Source of the DNA: Apiosordaria backusii
Taxonomy: Eukaryota; Ascomycota; Sordariomycetes; Sordariales; Lasiosphaeriaceae
NCBI GenBank assembly: GCA_030549205.1
Contig: JAUKTV010000001.1
Coordinates: 2,480,001-2,544,000 of the forward strand
Length of the DNA stretch: 64,000 nt
Direction of reading: 5' to 3'
Made by a program: the position numbers and the translations under genes. This document shows positions 9,999-22,660 of the stretch, in pieces. The notes below the pieces were generated by a model. It was not told where the DNA came from. It saw only the letters and a program-made list of their open reading frames with translations, and did no database searches. Numbering within the stretch: position 1 is the first letter of the stretch; every line of letters begins with the position of its first letter.

Positions 9999-12900
9999 CT
10001 ACGCCCTCTCCTGCCCCTCCAAATCATCCAAAGGCACATACCCCTCCCCTCTCTTCCCCTTCCTCCCCATAAACACCCCCAGCAACCCCTCCATCCCGCC
10101 CACAATCCCATCCGCCATCTTCTCCCCCCACCCCTTCGGCTTCAACCCATCCTCCTCCATCCATTTCGGTCTCTTCCAAAATTTCAAAAACAAAGAACTA
10201 ACAACAACGCTAACACTGCTCCCCGCCATCGCCGCGCCCGCAGCCATGGGGTGCAAATGCATACCCAGCGGCAGGAACAACCCCATTGCAAAGGGCAAGC
10301 CGACGGCGTTGTACATGCACGCCCACAGCAAGTTCATCTTGATTCTCCGGAAGATGGTTCTTGCCAAATGCAAGGCGGCGGGGATATCCATGAGATCGTT
10401 GGGGCGCATGAGAACGACGTCGGCGGCTTCCATTGCGACGTCGGTGCCCGAGGCCATGGCGATACCAACGTCTGCTGTGGCCAAGGCAGGAGAGTCGTTG
10501 ATTCCATCCCCCACCATGGCGACGATTTCACCGGTTTCTTGGATTTGCCGGATGATCTCCTGTTTTTGATCGGGGCTCACACCGGCGTAGACGTCTGCTG
10601 GTGGGATGCCCACTGCTGCTGCGACAGCAAGGGCAGTGGGGCGCTGGTCACCGGTTACCATCGCGGTCTTGACACCCATACGGTGGAGAACGGCAATGGC
10701 AGCGGCGGCATTCTCTTTAATGGTGTCTGAGAGACACAGATGGCCAGAATAAGACCCGTTAATGGCAATGAAGATGTTTGTTGTGCCTGCCTGGGCTTTG
10801 CGAGCAGGGGCTGGTGAGGTTGGTGAGGTTGACGAAGAAGCAGACGAGTTGGCAGCGGCGTTGATCTTCTCCGAGGCTTCGACAGCGGACTCAGGGACAT
10901 CAACGTTGTTCTCCCTCAGGAACTTGACATTGCCTACGAGGACTTGATACCGTTTTCTTTCCCCGCCGACGGCTGGTTCAACGAGCGCGCTGATGCCCTT
11001 ACCAACAGCCGCTGTGAAGTCGCCCACGCTGCCCTCAACTGTTCCTTCGGGACCCAAACCAAGTTCGGTACGACACGCACCGAGGACAGCTTTGCCTACA
11101 GGGTGCTCAGAGCCCATTTCGGCGAGACCGACGATGGTCCACCAAAGACGGCGGAGGGACTCCTTGGTTTCCCAGGCGGAGACGATGGTGGTTTTGGCAA
11201 CGCTCATTTTGCCGTACGTGATGGTACCAGTCTTGTCGAGGACAACTTGGGTGATTTTGGTTGTGGTCTCGAGAGCGGCACCACCCTTGACAAGGATACC
11301 GTTTTCAGCGCCAATGCCAGTTCCGACCATGACAGCGGTGGGAGTGGCAAGGCCGAGGGCGCAAGGGCAGGCAAAGACAATGACCGAGATGCAGAGCTTG
11401 ACGCAGACCATGATCTTGCCGCCGCTGGCCTCCTCGAGGAAGATATGGGGCGGGTTAGACAGGACATGGCTGAGCACCATCCAGACGGAGAACGTCATGA
11501 GGCCCAGGAACAGGATGCAGGGGACGAAGTAACCGGCAAGGAGATCAGCCAGACGCTGAATAGGAGCGCGATTAGTCTGGGCGTCTTGGACGAGCTTGAC
11601 AATTTGGCTGAGTTGGGTGTCACGGCCGGCTCTGGTGACCCGAATGTCAACCCGCCCATGGCCGTTGACTGTTCCGCCGATTACGTTACTTCCCTTGGCC
11701 TTTTGAACGGGCATCGCCTCACCGGTGACCATGCTTTCGTCAACATATGTCTCGCCCCTGACTAGGACTCCGTCGGCGGGGATCTTGTCACCAGGTCGGA
11801 GGATGACAATGTCTCCCACTTGAATGAGCTCGGTGGGAATGACCTTTTCTTCGGCGGCAGAACCATCCAGCGGCTGGTTCGTCTCGTCAGCAGGAGTGTT
11901 CTGGCTCCATCCTTCGGCAGCCTTTTCGGCAGCGATAGGGTCAGCGTAGATGGTAGCCATAGATGGGGCGAGAGACATCAATCGGGAGAGTGCCTTGGAG
12001 GTCTGACCCTTGGCGCGGTTCTCCAGGAAACGACCAAGTGTGATGAAGGTGATAAGCATAGTGCTTGTGTCGAAGATGGTGGCTGGCCTTGTATGGGGAG
12101 GCATGAGAACCGAAACAAGCATGGCCATGACGCTGAAAAAGAAGGCGCAAGATGTGCCAAGCACAACCAGGACATCCATGGTCGGCGAGCCATGCTTGAG
12201 TGATTTGTAGGCTGACTTGTAGAAGCGCTTGCCGATGCCAAACTGGACAGGGACAGTGAGGCCCAGGCAGATGATATCGCCGAGATACAAACCGGGGATG
12301 AGTCTGATGGACCCAAAGTCCAGACTGGGTAAACACATAGGTATGATCATGCTGATGACGAATACTGGTATGGCGAATGACAGAGATATCCTAAAGTCGC
12401 GCCTCCATTCGTTGATCTCCTTGGTTTTGGCGAGTGACTCCAGCTGGGCATTGTTGTCGTCATTGTCAGCCACAAGAGCGTTGAAGCCGGCATTTTCGAC
12501 AGCTTCTACGATCGCGCGCAGCCCTGTCACGTTCGACTTGTGGACAACCGTTAGCCTGGAGGAACTCAGAGCAAGCTTCGCGCTGCTGATACCAGGGAGT
12601 GCCAGCAGTTTCTCTTCCAGCCTCTGAGCAGCCGCGGCATCTAAAACCCCATAGATCTTGAATTGCGCGGTTGATGAGCCTCCACTCCCAGAATCTGAAG
12701 ACTCAAAGACCGTTGACAAGATCTTGGCATCAAACCCCCTGTCCTCAATGATCTCGGCGATCTTGTCCGCTGGAATTTTTATTGGGTCGTGGGTGATCAC
12801 TGCCCGTTCCGCCAGCAAGCTGATGTTGAAGCGCAGAATTCCGTCCAGGTTCCTGAACCCCTCTTCCACGGCTGAGGTACACGCTCCACAAGTCATGCCT

Positions 12901-13540
12901 TCGATCGCAACCGTTGTGATGGCAGCTGTCGATGTTGTTTTGCCAGTATCTACCATCGCATCCGCCTCTGTTTGTTTTTCCGTACTTTCCAGCACTTCCG
13001 CATCGAACCCCCTATCTTCAATGATTTCGCGAATGGCCTCAGCGGTCAAAAGTGCCGGGTCGTGCTCAATGACAGCTCTTTCTGACAACAACGAGATGCT
13101 GAAGTGCTTCACCCCGGAAACGTCCTTGAACCCGCCTTCGATCGCCGAGGTACAGGCGCCACATGTCATGCCCTCGATCTTGACCGTCGTGACCATCATA
13201 GCCGGGCCATCGTCCTTAGGAAAGACGCCAAACGAGTTGCGGGGTGCGACTGGCGATGGGAGATCTGTTGCTAACACTTCGGCGTCGAATCCTCGGTCCT
13301 CGATAATCTCTCGTATTTGCTCGGCGGATATTCGTTGGGGGTCGTGCATTACTACCGCTCTTTCCATGACCAGACTGACCGACACATTTCCTACTCCATC
13401 AACACCTTTGAAGCCCGCTTCAACGGCCGAGGTGCATGCGCCACAACTAGTAGAGACTGTTAGAAACCGAAAACCGCACCCCATTTCACCGTGAAGACCA
13501 CTCACGTCATGCCCTCGACCTTCAGTGTTGTAGTAGCCAT
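9999..13540 (-). CDS. ccc2: Cu(+)-transporting P1B-type ATPase (CCC2/ATP7 type)
   Basis: Two exons, 13540-13506 and 13446-9999, separated by a 59-nt intron, give 1,160 residues. The intron splits the first metal-binding motif, after GM and before CGAC. There are three heavy-metal-associated domains with CGAC at about residues 13-16, 107-110 and 198-201; a fourth ferredoxin-like domain near 270 has no cysteine pair. Transmembrane segments follow, then the phosphatase motif TGEAMPV, the ion-channel motif CPC (in FACPCALGLATP, near 702), the phosphorylation motif DKTGT near 747, SEHPVGKA for ATP binding and GDGINDSPALA near 989. The enzyme pumps copper into the trans-Golgi to load multicopper oxidases such as the Fet3 ferroxidase and laccases. 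The complete set of motifs indicates an active pump. Confidence 0.95.
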
Positions 13541-15413
13541 GTGCGCAGGGGGCGCTGATAGCGACTGTAATCGAGGAGGGACCATCTCGGTGGCTTTGGT
13601 CACCACAGTCGATTATGGTGTAATACTGAGGTGCTAGATAGATGTTCGTCCTCCCTCCTCCACAAACTACTCGGTGGCCAGGGTGAAATTCGGAATTCGA
13701 TTGCGACTCTGGGGCAGATCGGTCGAATGCGACGCCGAGATCACGGTCCTACTCGTCTCTTTGGAGGCTATAACATTTGAAAAGAGGTGTGAAACAATGC
13801 CGCGATAAAACAAAATGCCAGGCTATGATTTTGACGTCAAAGACAACGCAGAACGAGGCCACCTCACGGAGATGGCGGGCTGCTTATGTACAAGAAAGGC
13901 AAAACAAAACGCACGGCAAAAGATAAATGAGAAGGGTGGTGAATGGGTAGCGCGTTAAAGGAAGGCAAAGTGCCAGATATCGCAGTGCGGCAGCGTCGGA
14001 TCCGAGTTTGTCAGCGCTGTCGGTCCTCAAGGAGGCCCCTGTTGGTGGTGGTACAGTGTGTGGCGCACTATGCGACTAACTTCGTTTAGGTCCTGTAAGT
14101 GCTGCTAGTTGTATCTGCCGAGTGTTTCCAAGGCCGCAGAGGCCAGATTGGGTGTTTTATAGTGAAAATATTACAAACTCCTGGAGAGAATTGATGCAAG
14201 CGACACACGAGCACAACATATATTGGGATCCCCTGCACGTGGGCGATGGGCTGAAAACAGGTACCGCAGATTTGACGATCTGTCTCCGGATTCGAGTTGG
14301 TACTGTGTCCAGCCGCTCAGGTGCGGGCTATGGGTGGTCGGAAACAATGAGCACGTTTCTCGATCTTCACATACGAATTGGCACGGGCCTGGATGCGCCG
14401 CGCCGCCAGGAACACACACTGCCTCCGGGATGACGGGTGAGTCTTCCACCCGTTGATGCGTAGCTACCTAGCCAAGGCTTGGTGAGAAATACACGCCGAA
14501 ATACGTACGATTCTTCATCCTTTTAAGACCAGGGAGCACGCAGTACAGTCAGAAAGAACCTGCCAGATTAAGACATGTTACAGGCGCGGGGTTTAAAACC
14601 TGGCCACCACCGGCCAGTGCCGAAGACGGCAGTCCTTTTGCAATCTATTTTGAGTGGTCTGAATGGTCACACCCACCGCCGACCCGTAGGAGCAATATAT
14701 CCAATAGTCTTATCTTTTGCAGCGTGCCCCAGGCTTTAGTGCCTAATTCTTCCATCGAAATATTGACGCGCATGCGGGTACAAGAGACGGCACGACGTTC
14801 TTGGGAAAGTCCCAGAGACAACGCACACTGTGCACTCTTCTCGGAAAGGTCGCGGATTCAGGAACTGTGGACACAGAACCCTGACTCTTCTCGATAAGAT
14901 CCGCTTCGATCCGAACGTTCTCCCGCTTAGAGCAGGTAAAACCCTGCGATGGGAAACCCCTGCACATTGAATTCAGGTCAAAAAACGGCGGGTCGTCTTC
15001 TAGAAAACGCCTGGAAAAGTGGCACGACAATAATCGCGAATCGCTCGACTGGTCGTTGTCTTTGTGAGCTTGCGTTCTTGCTGAGTTGGCTCATCGTACA
15101 TAGTGTAGCGTCCTCAAAATGCAGGAACACAACGAACTTCAGTGGTTGTGCAAGCCACATTGTCCAGCGCGGGGCAAGCGCGTTGATCCTAGTCTTCGTG
15201 TACCCCAGGTTCACCAGCACCTTTGATCAGCCCCACCATGACTTCGCATGCTACAAGGCTGCCTTCCAGCTACAACCACCAAATCACAACGACCCAAGAG
15301 CTAGGAATCGTCCGTTGAGCGTTTGCCTTAGCTCCGAAGTAATACCAACCTCGACTATTTTCAAATTGACAGCCTGAGGAAACATAATCGGGCACGCTTC
15401 AGACAACCCCAAG
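13541..15413. other. Divergent intergenic region between ccc2 and csn7
   Basis: Nearly 1.9 kb without a supportable gene. Open frames up to about 140 codons exist around 14120-15380, but they overlap on both strands, lack family resemblance and show no splice or codon pattern like the neighbours. Confidence 0.45.
13832..13839. promoter_or_regulatory. CRE-like palindrome TGACGTCA upstream of the copper ATPase
   Basis: A perfect bZIP/CREB palindrome lies about 290 bp upstream of the ccc2 start codon. Atf1/Atf21-type bZIP proteins bind such sites in fungi. One site alone is weak evidence of regulation. Confidence 0.35.
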
Positions 15414-16787
15414 ATGGAGCAGGCGAAAGCTCTCAATGCTCTCGAGGTACGTTTCGTCATCCCCATGGACATGATTACATCGACGGAATCCCACCCCGCA
15501 CCTCGCTCACCTATTCTATAGCCCTTCTTGGCACTCACCAAGTCGGCCACCTCCCCACGCGCTGCCGCCGACCTCATCTCTCGCGCGACTTCGGCCCCGA
15601 ACACATACCTCTTCACCGAACTGTTGCAGGCTCCCCAGATTCAAGCTCTTGCTTCGAACCCAGAGCTAGCCCCACATCTCACAGTCCTCCAGATCTTCAG
15701 TTATGGTACCTACGAAACATACAAGTCGACCGCAGGTCTGCCTGAGTTGAACGATGCCCAACGACTGAAGCTCCGTCAGCTGTCCCTCCTGACCCTCGCC
15801 AACCAAAACAATGGTGAGGGTTCCGAGCCAGCTCTGAGCTATGCGTCACTCCAAAGAGCCCTTGACCTGCCCACCCGGCAATCCCTCGAAGAGCTCGTGA
15901 TCAGCTCCATCTACGCCGGCCTCATTAAAGGCCAGCTCAACCCCAAGGCTTCCCTCGTCCAGATCAACAGCGTTGCCCCTCTCCGAGATGTCGCCCCGAC
16001 CGCCATCGGCGGGCTTCTGTCCAGCCTCCAAGCCTGGGCTGATCGATGCGATTCCACCCTAAGCTCACTCTCCGCACAAATGGACCAGCTCCGTGCCGAC
16101 GCCGACCGCCGAGCCGCGCAGGAAGCCGCCTGGGCAGAGACAACAGAGAAGCTCCTGGAACAAGAGGGCGGAAACAAGAATGATAAGAACAAAAAAGGTT
16201 TCTATCCCTCCTTCTCCTCATCATCTGCATATCTCCCTGGACATCGTCAAGGACACCCCGGCAGGCCGCAGCATAAGAAGCGGAAATCTTTCCATGACTC
16301 GCAGCAGTCCTATGGTAGTTCCGCCGGTAGCAGCCTCCGTGGAAGTCTCAACTGGGCCAACAGCTACTCCCAAGCCCAAAGCTCCGGCTTTGACAGACAT
16401 GGCTACGACCATGCTGGCAGCGACCAAAACACCCAGGACAATGCCTTCAGCCACCCCAATTTGTCCAGCCTCCATCCATCAAACTCTCTGAAGAGATTGC
16501 TGACTGATGATTCGGACAGCAGCACATCACTTCCTTCGTCATCACACCGACAAGATCAAGCGGGGCCAGGGGAGCAATCCGTTCTCAGCGGCGGATTCCC
16601 TGCAGGAAGCCCTCGATATTCATCGGGCGGGGTACAGCTAGGTGGGGGGTTGAATAACGACGATGTGACGATGGGAGATGTGGCGATGTCGAATCAGGAA
16701 GAGGAGGATATGATCAAGTTGGCGATGCTGAATTCTTTGAGGGAGATGGAGGTTAAAGAGGAGGGAAAGGGGGAGCCCAGTCAGTAG
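15414..16787 (+). CDS. csn7: COP9 signalosome subunit 7
   Basis: Exon 1 is 15414-15446 and exon 2 is 15522-16787, giving 432 residues. The N-terminal half is a PCI domain: helices around residues 15-90 (SRATSAPNTYLFTELL, then LLQAPQIQALA), followed by a winged-helix part with LSYASLQRALDLP and LEELVISSIYAGLIKGQLN. The second half is a low-complexity Ser/Gln/Gly region not needed for the core fold. The COP9 signalosome removes Nedd8 from cullins and controls development and light responses in filamentous fungi. The PCI core with the LIKGQLN segment is typical of CSN7; other PCI subunits are less likely. A further intron inside the low-complexity part near 16198 cannot be excluded. Confidence 0.85.
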
Positions 16788-17964
16788 AAGATAACTAGGT
16801 TCGTATCACTTATGGGAGAGGTGGATCGTTTGGAGTAGAGATCGACGGAAATTGGGAGCGTAGGGGAATTGTATGGCTGTCAACATCACACAGCTTTTGG
16901 TACACATGAATCAAGGGCAGCGTAACTAAACATCGGCAAACCTTGTGCGTTATCAATGGACAACTGTTATCAAACCCAGAATAGGCATAATTTCATTGTC
17001 CATATCAATAAGCACTGCTGGGAGGCCCCGTTACACGCACTGAGGAACAGGGACGTTGTAAACCTAACCTTGCGTTTGCTTGGCCACGACACTTTCTCAA
17101 TGATGGAAAAAGATGATTGGAGATGAGTGGACAATTCCCGCTTGATTTTATAATTATTGTATTGGTAAAAGGATGTATACATGCACTTCGGCCTTGCGGG
17201 TTTAGACTGATGCGGATGCTTTATGATTTTGTCACCATTTTTCTTAGGTATCCAGTCGAGTTGTTCAAATTTCTGTTCTTCAACTATCTACCCCGAATAG
17301 CCACTCCCCTTGTATCAAGCATCGGAGCTTGATCTTTCCCCCAGCCATTCTCTCTCTCTCGCTCTAAAAAATCGTACATTACAACTACCACACCTCTGTG
17401 ACGAGGAAAGAAAGAAAGAAAAAAAAGCACGCAAGTTTGCTATCCTGAACACCTGAAATTGCCCAGCGCCAATATCCTCGCTCTGTTAACACCTTTCCTC
17501 CACCACCCCCCTTTCCTTCCATCCCTTGTGCCCTAGTAGTAAGAGTTACATGATTTGTCTCTAAAAAACTGGTATGCAAATGAATGTGATGAAATAAAAC
17601 AAAGAGACTACGTAGAGATGTGGCCATCCCCTCCCCTCCCCTCCATAAATCGGGAAATAAAAAGCAATCCGAGGAAATCCTTTTGAAACTAGTATTTCCC
17701 AGTTTGGTTACAGAACTCATAACGTCGTCATGAAAAATAAAGAGCAAAGCCAAGAAATAAAAACGAAGACAAGACCAAAAACAAGAAATGCTCCTGCTCG
17801 TTAAATCCGTTACCCTAGGCAAAAGACTTCGTAACAGTCTTGCCAGCTCTGGTAGTAAAGTGGTTCGCAGATGATGCGCTATGCTATATTTTTTATGTGC
17901 TTTGGTTTCGAGAGTGAGAAGGAAACCAGCCTGGTCAAACTCCCGAGAGGCTCTCGGTCTTGAC
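16788..17964. other. Intergenic region between convergent csn7 and rax1-like gene
   Basis: AT-rich 3' flanks of two converging genes. No coding sequence, RNA gene or repeat of note is visible. Confidence 0.5.
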
Positions 17965-19173
17965 TCAGAGTCGTTTGCCTGGTACCAGGATAAACAGCAC
18001 GCATAGCGCCGCATCGATCAGCACTGTCACGGCGAGCACCATGATAGCTCGTCGAGCGAGGAGCTTTCGGACATATGGTTCCCGTATCCTGGAGAAGTTG
18101 AAGGGGGTGTACTCGCTGAAGCCGAGAAGGGCGAGCACTGGGTCAAGTGAGTACTGATAGGAGGCGAGAAAGTATACGCCCAGTGTGAAGGGGAGGATGA
18201 GCTGAGGAGTGTTAGTTTGAGTACACAAAAACAAGTGAATATGTAAGAACCACATACCCAAAGTCTCGTCAATCGGTCCTTGTTGAGGAAGATCAGGATG
18301 AATGCAGCCCAAAAACCGCCAAACATGGAGACCAATCCGAAGATGAGCCGCATGATCAATGTTGGTGGAATAAGATTTCCAAGAGCCTTCATTCTGAGAA
18401 AGCCGGGGAAAGCATCCCGCTCCATTGCTTGGAAGACATAGTCCTTGGCCACGTCGAAAACTTCAGGGTCATCCCGTCCAAACTCCTCGATTGCTGTCGT
18501 TACGTCCTGGGTTATTGAACCCGGGAGCGTTATCTCGCGTTCGGCACCAGGAAGAAGGAACGTGTAGAGGATCTTCTCGGCGGAAGCTCTGATATCTTGC
18601 CGAGCAACGGTGTGAGCAGGTGAGTTCGAGTCCGTGTTGGGTTCGCGAGGAGTGCTGCTGAGATTGGTGCTTGCCCGAGCGCGTCTACCATTGCTGCTAT
18701 GTGGTGAATCGTGGGGGTTCCTATCTTCCCGCAAAAACATTGACATCTGAGCATCCTGGTCCCTTTCTTTCTCCGTCGCGTACATTGACGGTCCCGCGGC
18801 CGAGTGACTCAGGTCACCCAGGCCCTCCAATATGGCTGAGGATCGTTTTGACGTCTTGTCCAACTCTGGGGTGCCCACCAAAACTGATCGGCGCAGCTCC
18901 CGGACATAGTGGCGGCACAGGGACATGTGCTGGGCAACATCAAGCCTGATCCCTTGTTAGCAAACATTCTTCGTGCGACGAACGCCCTTCCAGATAAACC
19001 CACCAAAAGTCGAGGTAGTCCACAGAGCGCTGCTGGTCCCGCATATAGATGTAAAAGGAGAACAAATCGACAGGGGGTAGTGTCCGTCGACTCAAGACTT
19101 CGAAGAGGGTGGGAAGTCGGTTCCGATTTAAATCGGGCACCGGTGAGGGTGTTGATGCCACTGGGTCGTTCAT
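17965..19173 (-). CDS. rax1: RGS-domain membrane protein of the RAX1 family
   Basis: Exons 19173-19004, 18945-18258 and 18201-17965 give 364 residues. The introns are 58 and 56 nt, the first with a GCTAAC branch site. The N-terminus starts the RGS-like fold (PTLFEVLSRRTLPPVDLFSFYIYMRDQ and VDYLDFWLDVAQHM). A low-complexity loop with Ser/Arg follows, then the second RGS part (FLLPGAEREITLPGSI, FGRDDPEVFDVAKDYVFQAME). The C-terminus has three hydrophobic segments, one containing FGGFWAAFILIFL and a last one just before GKRL. RAX1 in yeast marks bud-site landmarks; the Aspergillus homologue RaxA influences growth and stress tolerance. The RGS-plus-C-terminal-TM layout separates it from FlbA- or RgsA-type regulators. 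Confidence 0.85.
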
Positions 19174-20078
19174 TTTCGCCAGTTAATTTTGACGTTGATA
19201 GAGTCGAAAGGGAACGGTTAAAAGAATGATCGCAGCGTCAAACGGAATTTCGCGTCGTCCTGGGGAAAGGCGTCGCTAGTTCAGGGTATGATTCGTGAAT
19301 TGACGTTGGAGGTGGGAGGAGCTCGGTTTTCAGGTGGCCGCGTAAATTGACTTTTCGGAAGGGTGTCGCTCGGATGTAGCTTTCAGTTGTCGCTGGGGCA
19401 GCGGGGGGTTGGTGGTACGGAGAAATTAGGGCGAATTTGCGGAGGGCGTACAAAAAGAGTGTCAAATGCGCTCAGCGCACCAGGGAGAAGTGTCGGGTCG
19501 CGCAAAGACTGGCGATGATGGAATGTCGTTGAGACTTGGATCAGGCGGGCGCAGGAGTTGGCATGAAGAGCTCCCCAAGCGCACGGCTGCCCCTGCTCGC
19601 GTGAGTCTGATGAGCAAGGACGGGAGTTTCCACTCGAGCTTCCAGCGCCAATTCGGCGTCGAGATTGGCTGTGGGGTCTTGATTGGCTGATCCCGAGATG
19701 ACGGCAATCACAGCTGTCCGCCAGTGCCGGCCAGCTGCCGGCGACTTGGCGGAACGAAAGTTGAGGTGGGGCTCGCAGAGCACAGGCGCCATTCCACTTT
19801 AGGGCAGTTACGCGAGTGCCTTGAGCCCAGTGTTCGGCGCACCAGACAGAATTCGCGGAAAAACCAGGTGCAAAATTCCCAGAGGTCGGTTTATTGAACC
19901 CAGCAAAGCCCGCGATCTCACGACACCACTCAACCCGATTCCGAGTGCAAGAGATCCCACGTCTCCGAAATACGTAATTGCTGCCATTCCACCTCTGGAT
20001 CGACTCGAATCCTATTCTGCTCGCCGTTGCAGGAATCGCTGAGTCGCTGTTCACCAGCTAACACCTCCACCTTTCAGA
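19174..20078. other. Divergent promoter region between rax1-like gene and rpl31
   Basis: About 0.9 kb of GC-rich DNA serving both genes. Pyrimidine-rich sequence ending in CTTTCAG lies directly before the rpl31 start. No gene is supported. Confidence 0.5.
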
Positions 20079-20657
20079 ATGTCGTCCACCAAGCCTTCCG
20101 GAAAGACCCAGCGTTCGGCCATCGCCGACGTTGTGGCTCGCGAGTACACCATCCACCTCCACAAGCGCGTATGTCAAGACGAACGAGGACGGGTTTGGAA
20201 CGAGAATTGAAGTGCTGACTGGCTGGACAGCTCCACGGCGTGACCTTCAAGAAGCGGGCTCCCAAGGCGATCAAGGAGATCAAGGAGTTTGCCTACAAGG
20301 CCATGGTACGTTCGATCGCAGAAACCCTCCCACTACCCCGACGACACCTCGCTCACGGCACACGAACTCACTTGCCCTCTCCAACTCGAGATTTCGGATG
20401 ATATGTTTGTGGTGGCATAGGAATAGGAAGCTGACCGAGATGCCGTTTTACAGGGCACCACCGATGTCCGCCTCGACCCCCAGCTGAACAAGAAGGTCTG
20501 GGAGCAGGGTGTCAAGGGCGTTCCTTACAGACTCCGCGTCCGCATCTCCCGGAAACGTAACGACGAGGAGGGCGCCAAGGAGAAGCTCTACAGCTACGTC
20601 CAGGCCGTCAACGTCAAGAACCCCAAGGGCCTCCACACCGTCGTTGTTGAGGAGTAA
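20079..20657 (+). CDS. rpl31: 60S ribosomal protein L31 (eL31)
   Basis: Exons 20079-20168, 20231-20305 and 20454-20657 give 122 residues, the normal length for eL31. Typical segments are REYTIHLHKR, FKKRAPKAIKEIKEFA, TTDVRLDPQLNKKVW and the basic loop PYRLRVRISRKRNDEE. The protein sits near the peptide exit tunnel of the large ribosomal subunit. Both introns fall between codons. The second intron (148 nt) is the longer, as often seen in ribosomal protein genes; I found no clear snoRNA boxes in it. Confidence 0.97.
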
Positions 20658-21166
20658 ATTTTGGTTGTCGGTAACAATTAAAAAGTGGGATCGAGGACGG
20701 GCCGTGGTTCGGGTTCAGGGCGGCATTGGGATTTTACGGAGTTACGCATGGCTTCTAGCTTCCTATTACGAATAGATGGGTTCGTAAATACGGCACCTCC
20801 GATACCAAAAACCATTTCAACAAGCGAACGGGCATGTGAAGGTGCTGGAGTTGGGTCTTGCATTGGGAACTTTTTTTTTCAAGAGTGATACGCTGGAGTT
20901 CATATCTCGGTGATACGCTCGTGGACGACAATGTCCATTGAAAAACAATGCTCGATGTACTTCAGAAGCTGCTCTGCAAGCAGGCAGCGACCATGCGGGA
21001 AATCCATGTACTAATCCCCCCAGGAATGCAGTCCTAACTTTAGGAACCAATGTACGCCTAATTTCCATCTTGACAACAACAAACACCCCGTGATGACTCC
21101 GTTCCCCCTCGCAAAAAGAAAATGCAAATGCGTGTCATAAACTCATTGAATTAGTGTTTGCTCAGT
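20658..21166. other. Intergenic region between convergent rpl31 and ubc11
   Basis: About 0.5 kb of 3' flanking DNA with an eight-T run near 20871. No gene is seen. Confidence 0.5.
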
Positions 21167-21840
21167 TCAGTCCTCCTCAATATCCTTATGACGGTCCATG
21201 ACCTTGGTCTTAAAAAGAGCTGGGTCCTTGTCCCACAGTTCGGCAGCCTCGCCGTTCAGGGGGGAAGCGCTGTGTCTGTTAGCAATCTCGATCCTTCATT
21301 TCCAACCATTCACAAACAAAAGCCTTACTTGTTCGGTTCTCCCAATAGAGACTGTAAGCTCAGTAACACCGTCTGAATGGCGTACGCTGGAGTCCACTTG
21401 TCCTTGAGAATGTCGAGGCAAATGCGGCCGGCGAAATCAACGTTGGGGTGATAGATGGGTGTAGTAAAGAGCACGGTGGGTGGTTTATATGGATAGTTGG
21501 CGGGAAATTCGAAGCTGAGCTTGAGGTTGAGACCGGCATACGGCGTGTCTTCGGGTCCCTCAATCGTAGCGTGCCAGAGGAGCAGGTTGCCATCGGCGGA
21601 TGGGAACGCGGAGACGCCCGGGGCAGGCGAGGTCATCAATTGCATAAGCTCGTGCTGCAACCTTTGGGCCCATGCTGTTAGCTACATGTCATAGGTAGCC
21701 ACCACGGCGCATCCAACACACCGCCCACGCCACACTCACCTCTTTGTCGCATTCTCGTTGCCCATTTTGCTTGTAGCGGCCGTCTTGCTGGCTGGGATGC
21801 TGCCCGGGGCCGAGTTTTGGGTGTCATCCATGGAAGACAT
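21167..21840 (-). CDS. ubc11: E2 ubiquitin-conjugating enzyme, UBE2C/Ubc11 type
   Basis: Exons 21840-21740, 21661-21329 and 21269-21167 give 178 residues. The catalytic core has YPYKPPTVLFTTPIYHPN (HPN motif) followed by the active cysteine in GRICLDILKDKW, then LLSLQSLLGEPN and SPLNGEAAELW. The 33-residue N-terminal extension and the segments ELMQLMTSPAPGVSAFP and LLLWHATIEGP resemble UBE2C, the E2 that starts ubiquitin chains for the anaphase-promoting complex. The last exon completes the fold, with the final intron splitting the Asn codon of GEPN. The alternative is a Ubc4/Ubc6-class enzyme, but the ISAFP-like and SPLN segments favour UBE2C. Confidence 0.88.
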
Positions 21841-22660
21841 GATGTCAACAAAGACGGGCGTAAGAGTGAAGAATGTCTTCGGCGTATGCTGCAAAAGGGA
21901 TTCAGGTTAATATGCCCAAGCAGGCCAATGTAGGAGAGGGTGGTCCAGAGGAGAGGTCGACTGCGTACCTGCAGCGCGGCGGGCGTCAATTTCTAGGAAT
22001 TGCAGGATTTAAGGATCTCGAATTCGTGCGCAGGCGGTTGGAATTTCTTTTCAGACAAACGATGGGAAGGCACCTCGTGAATCTTTGTGGAGTGGTGGTT
22101 GAAGGTTCCAAGGCCCAAGTGGAATGTTTACAGAAAGACCCAACTTTGCCTGCCCCCACCAGCGGCTGGGTAACAAGCTGGAGCCCCTCTAGCAACCACT
22201 ACCCGCCAAGAGAGCGGGCTGGTCCGGGCGTAACCCCTTGTGTCAGCCTGCCACAGCCAATCAGCCTGCGCCTTTGGCCATTGTCACCCAGACAAAACAT
22301 TGCCGGCCACTCCACTCTTTGCACGCATCAAGATACCTTACACTTTACACGGGTACGCGACTTTATAAGACGCGTCACATTTCATCGGAATTGCACCAGA
22401 ATGGTGAGTGCGCCTTTGTCACGCATATTGCTGCCAATTTTGCCTGGCTATTGTTGAATACAGCCTTCCTCATCCTCATTGTCTCTTTGTACTCTTACCT
22501 CCGTCTCATTGCGCACGGTGATACCCCGTCCCTGCCTTTTGTTTTCAATAATACCATTTTTGGATTTCTGAAGGGATACCCCGCGATGCTGCCTGGAACA
22601 CCTCGATCACCTTAACTTTGGATATTCATTCCAGATCTCATCAACTAAACAATTTACAAA
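21841..22660. other. Divergent region between ubc11 and chk1
   Basis: About 0.8 kb. An ACGCGT word (MluI cell-cycle box) lies at 22370-22375 directly after a TATAAG, about 290 bp before the chk1 start. Since both flanking genes act in the cell cycle, MBF-like control is plausible but unproven. A short upstream ATG frame at about 22400 may lie in the chk1 leader. Confidence 0.45.

Noticed and set aside
10944..11765. 273-codon open frame on the + strand opposite the copper ATPase
   Set aside because: It is the antisense shadow of a strongly conserved exon, with no family resemblance of its own.
14122..15377. Several 70-140 codon frames between ccc2 and csn7
   Set aside because: They overlap one another on both strands and show no conserved motif.
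20306..20453. Possible snoRNA in the second rpl31 intron (ATGATAT-like and CTGA words)
   Set aside because: The C box does not match RTGATGA and no terminal stem is evident.
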